Assembly (NCBI GenBank): GCA_003252195.1
Contig: QKFK01000203.1
Coordinates: 1-14,683, forward strand
Reading direction: 5' to 3'
Origin: Rhodospirillales bacterium
GTDB lineage: Bacteria; Pseudomonadota; Alphaproteobacteria; QKFK01; SZUA-500
DNA: 14,683 nucleotides
Part shown: in pieces, positions 13,920 to 14,683 of the stretch
Layout: each line of letters begins with the position of its first letter
Numbering within the stretch: position 1 is the stretch's first letter
Notes under the pieces: generated by a model
Told to the model about the DNA's origin: nothing
The model's database searches: none
What the model saw: the letters and a program-made list of their open reading frames with translations, nothing else
Translations under genes and position numbers: made by a program

Positions 13920-14342
13920 TTATATTTTCTTATTTAATTCTTTATATAATTCATCAAACAAATCTTGAGATATAGCTCCAGATGACCTATTAACCTTACC
14001 ACCATAAAAGTCAGCTATAATTCTTGCTCTAGTTTCAGCCATATTTGGTCCAGTATTATCATCATCAATATCGGGCAACTTATCTGCAATAGCTGAATAA
14101 ACAGAACTGCTACATGTTACAATACCTTGATTATCAATTGAAGCCACCACTCTACCGTTTGCAATCACCTGACAATATTCGCTAGTACATATCTTATCAT
14201 ATAACGAACTAAAGTTATCTTTTACAGCGCTCAAAAAACTAGCACTAGGATTACTTGAGGCACCTGAATATCCACATTTAACATTCTGGCTAAAACTTAC
14301 CGTGTCATACGCTGAACTAGAAACCACAAATCCACTGCTCAT
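13920..14342 (-). CDS. Ser-rich protein of unknown function, sigma-54 dependent
   Basis: 140 residues, no named family. The N-terminus is Ser-rich without a signal peptide (MSSGFVVSSSAYDTVSFS). Cysteines occur at 23, 52, 57 and 77. Residues 59-80 (VIANGRVVASIDNQGIVTCS) look like a beta hairpin. A helical C-terminal part holds GPNMAETRARIIADFYGGKV (98-117), resembling, as I recall it, segments of uncharacterised alphaproteobacterial proteins. The start has GAGGTG about five bases upstream. It is transcribed alone from a sigma-54 promoter 38 bases upstream; no clear terminator was seen in the AT-rich 143 bases before the MscS gene. Confidence 0.8.
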   Translation of the reverse strand: MSSGFVVSSSAYDTVSFSQNVKCGYSGASSNPSASFLSAVKDNFSSLYDKICTSEYCQVIANGRVVASIDNQGIVTCSSSVYSAIADKLPDIDDDNTGPNMAETRARIIADFYGGKVNRSSGAISQDLFDELYKELNKKI

Positions 14343-14379
14343 ATCACACCTCTATAACAATTAACATGCAGAAACTAGA

Positions 14380-14395
14380 TGCAATTTATATACCA
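14380..14395 (-). promoter_or_regulatory. Sigma-54 (RpoN) promoter of the 140-residue gene
   Basis: On the minus strand TGGTATATAAATTGCA matches TGGCAY-R-N4-TTGCW with one change (T for C at the fourth base). GG (14393-14394) and GC (14381-14382) are exactly 10 bases apart. Transcription should start near 14369. A perfect 12-base palindrome TATCGATCGATA (14409-14420) lies just upstream. Confidence 0.65.
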
Positions 14396-14655
14396 CTAAT
14401 ATATGTAATATCGATCGATAAGAAACAAAACGAGCTTTTAATATCTACAGATAAATAATTAATTCAAAATCAAAGCATTAAATATAACAAGTAGTACTTT
14501 TGCTATTTATTATGATAATGAACTATAAGTTATTCGTATGGGACATTAATTAAGGTTATCGTGTATGAGGTCACAAAGAGTAATAGTGTAGGATTATCAC
14601 ACTCAGAGCACTGTTAGAGCTCAATATTGCATATATTTGCAGATAAGAAGGCAAT
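14396..14655. other. AT-rich non-coding stretch
   Basis: No open frame with a ribosome binding site, tRNA or other RNA gene was recognised. The stretch holds the palindrome TATCGATCGATA (14409-14420) and, presumably, upstream control DNA for the sigma-54 promoter at 14380-14395. A weak dyad (AGTGT...ACACT) lies at about 14586-14605. Confidence 0.5.
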
Positions 14656-14683
14656 AAAAAACCTCTGAACTTTTGGTTCAGAG
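14656..14683 (-). terminator. Terminator of a minus-strand gene beyond the right edge
   Basis: CTCTGAAC (14663-14670) and GTTCAGAG (14676-14683) form a perfect 8-bp stem with a 5-base loop, cut by the window end. On the minus strand it is followed by six Ts (A run 14656-14661). A gene transcribed leftward therefore ends just outside. Confidence 0.75.

Noticed and set aside
1..14683. Mobile element, CRISPR array, toxin-antitoxin or defence system
   Set aside because: No transposase, recombinase, repeat array, nuclease or toxin-like gene pair was recognised in any frame.

Overview
The window looks like ordinary chromosome from an AT-rich proteobacterium, most probably an alphaproteobacterium. 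Supporting this are a zinc-less S4 of the alphaproteobacterial type, SlyX, a TPR/methyltransferase fusion of the COG4976 kind, a glmU-glmS pair with a divergent gph-type phosphatase next to it, and clear sigma-54 promoters. Genes generally have good Shine-Dalgarno sites, and several end in Rho-independent terminators. I see no tRNA or rRNA gene, CRISPR array, insertion sequence, prophage or defence island.

Layout. 1-1110: an ambiguous edge fragment, then a sigma-54-driven gene for a Ser/Pro/Asp-rich protein with two EF-hand-like modules, ending at a terminator. 1191-2072: rpsD (minus) with its terminator and leader. 2073-3890: a large TPR-methyltransferase (plus). 3882-4906: a decayed remnant of a membrane-protein gene, slyX, and a small membrane protein tightly coupled to slyX (all minus). 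4907-5446: a membrane-anchored methyltransferase (plus). 5443-9137: the glmU-glmS operon for UDP-GlcNAc synthesis, with a third cysteine-rich membrane protein gene (minus). 9243-9889: a gph-like HAD phosphatase broken by a frameshift and lacking a start codon (plus). 9949-10207: a 63-residue basic protein with its own terminator. 10303-10967: a second sigma-54-driven gene. 11091-12004: an esterase preceded by a CRP/FNR-type palindrome (minus). 12102-13767: an MscS-family channel (minus). 13920-14395: a third sigma-54-driven gene (minus). 14396-14683: non-coding DNA ending in the terminator of a gene outside the window.

How they fit together. GlmS and GlmU make glucosamine-6-phosphate and then UDP-GlcNAc for peptidoglycan and LPS. 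The most unusual signal is the set of three unlinked single genes, each with a well-spaced GG-N10-GC sigma-54 promoter and each encoding a protein with a short Ser-rich N-terminus. They look like members of one RpoN regulon. A flagellar or secretion role is possible but is inference only. Two genes, the gph homologue and the small membrane protein downstream of slyX, look broken by frameshifts, which suggests gene decay unless these are sequencing errors.
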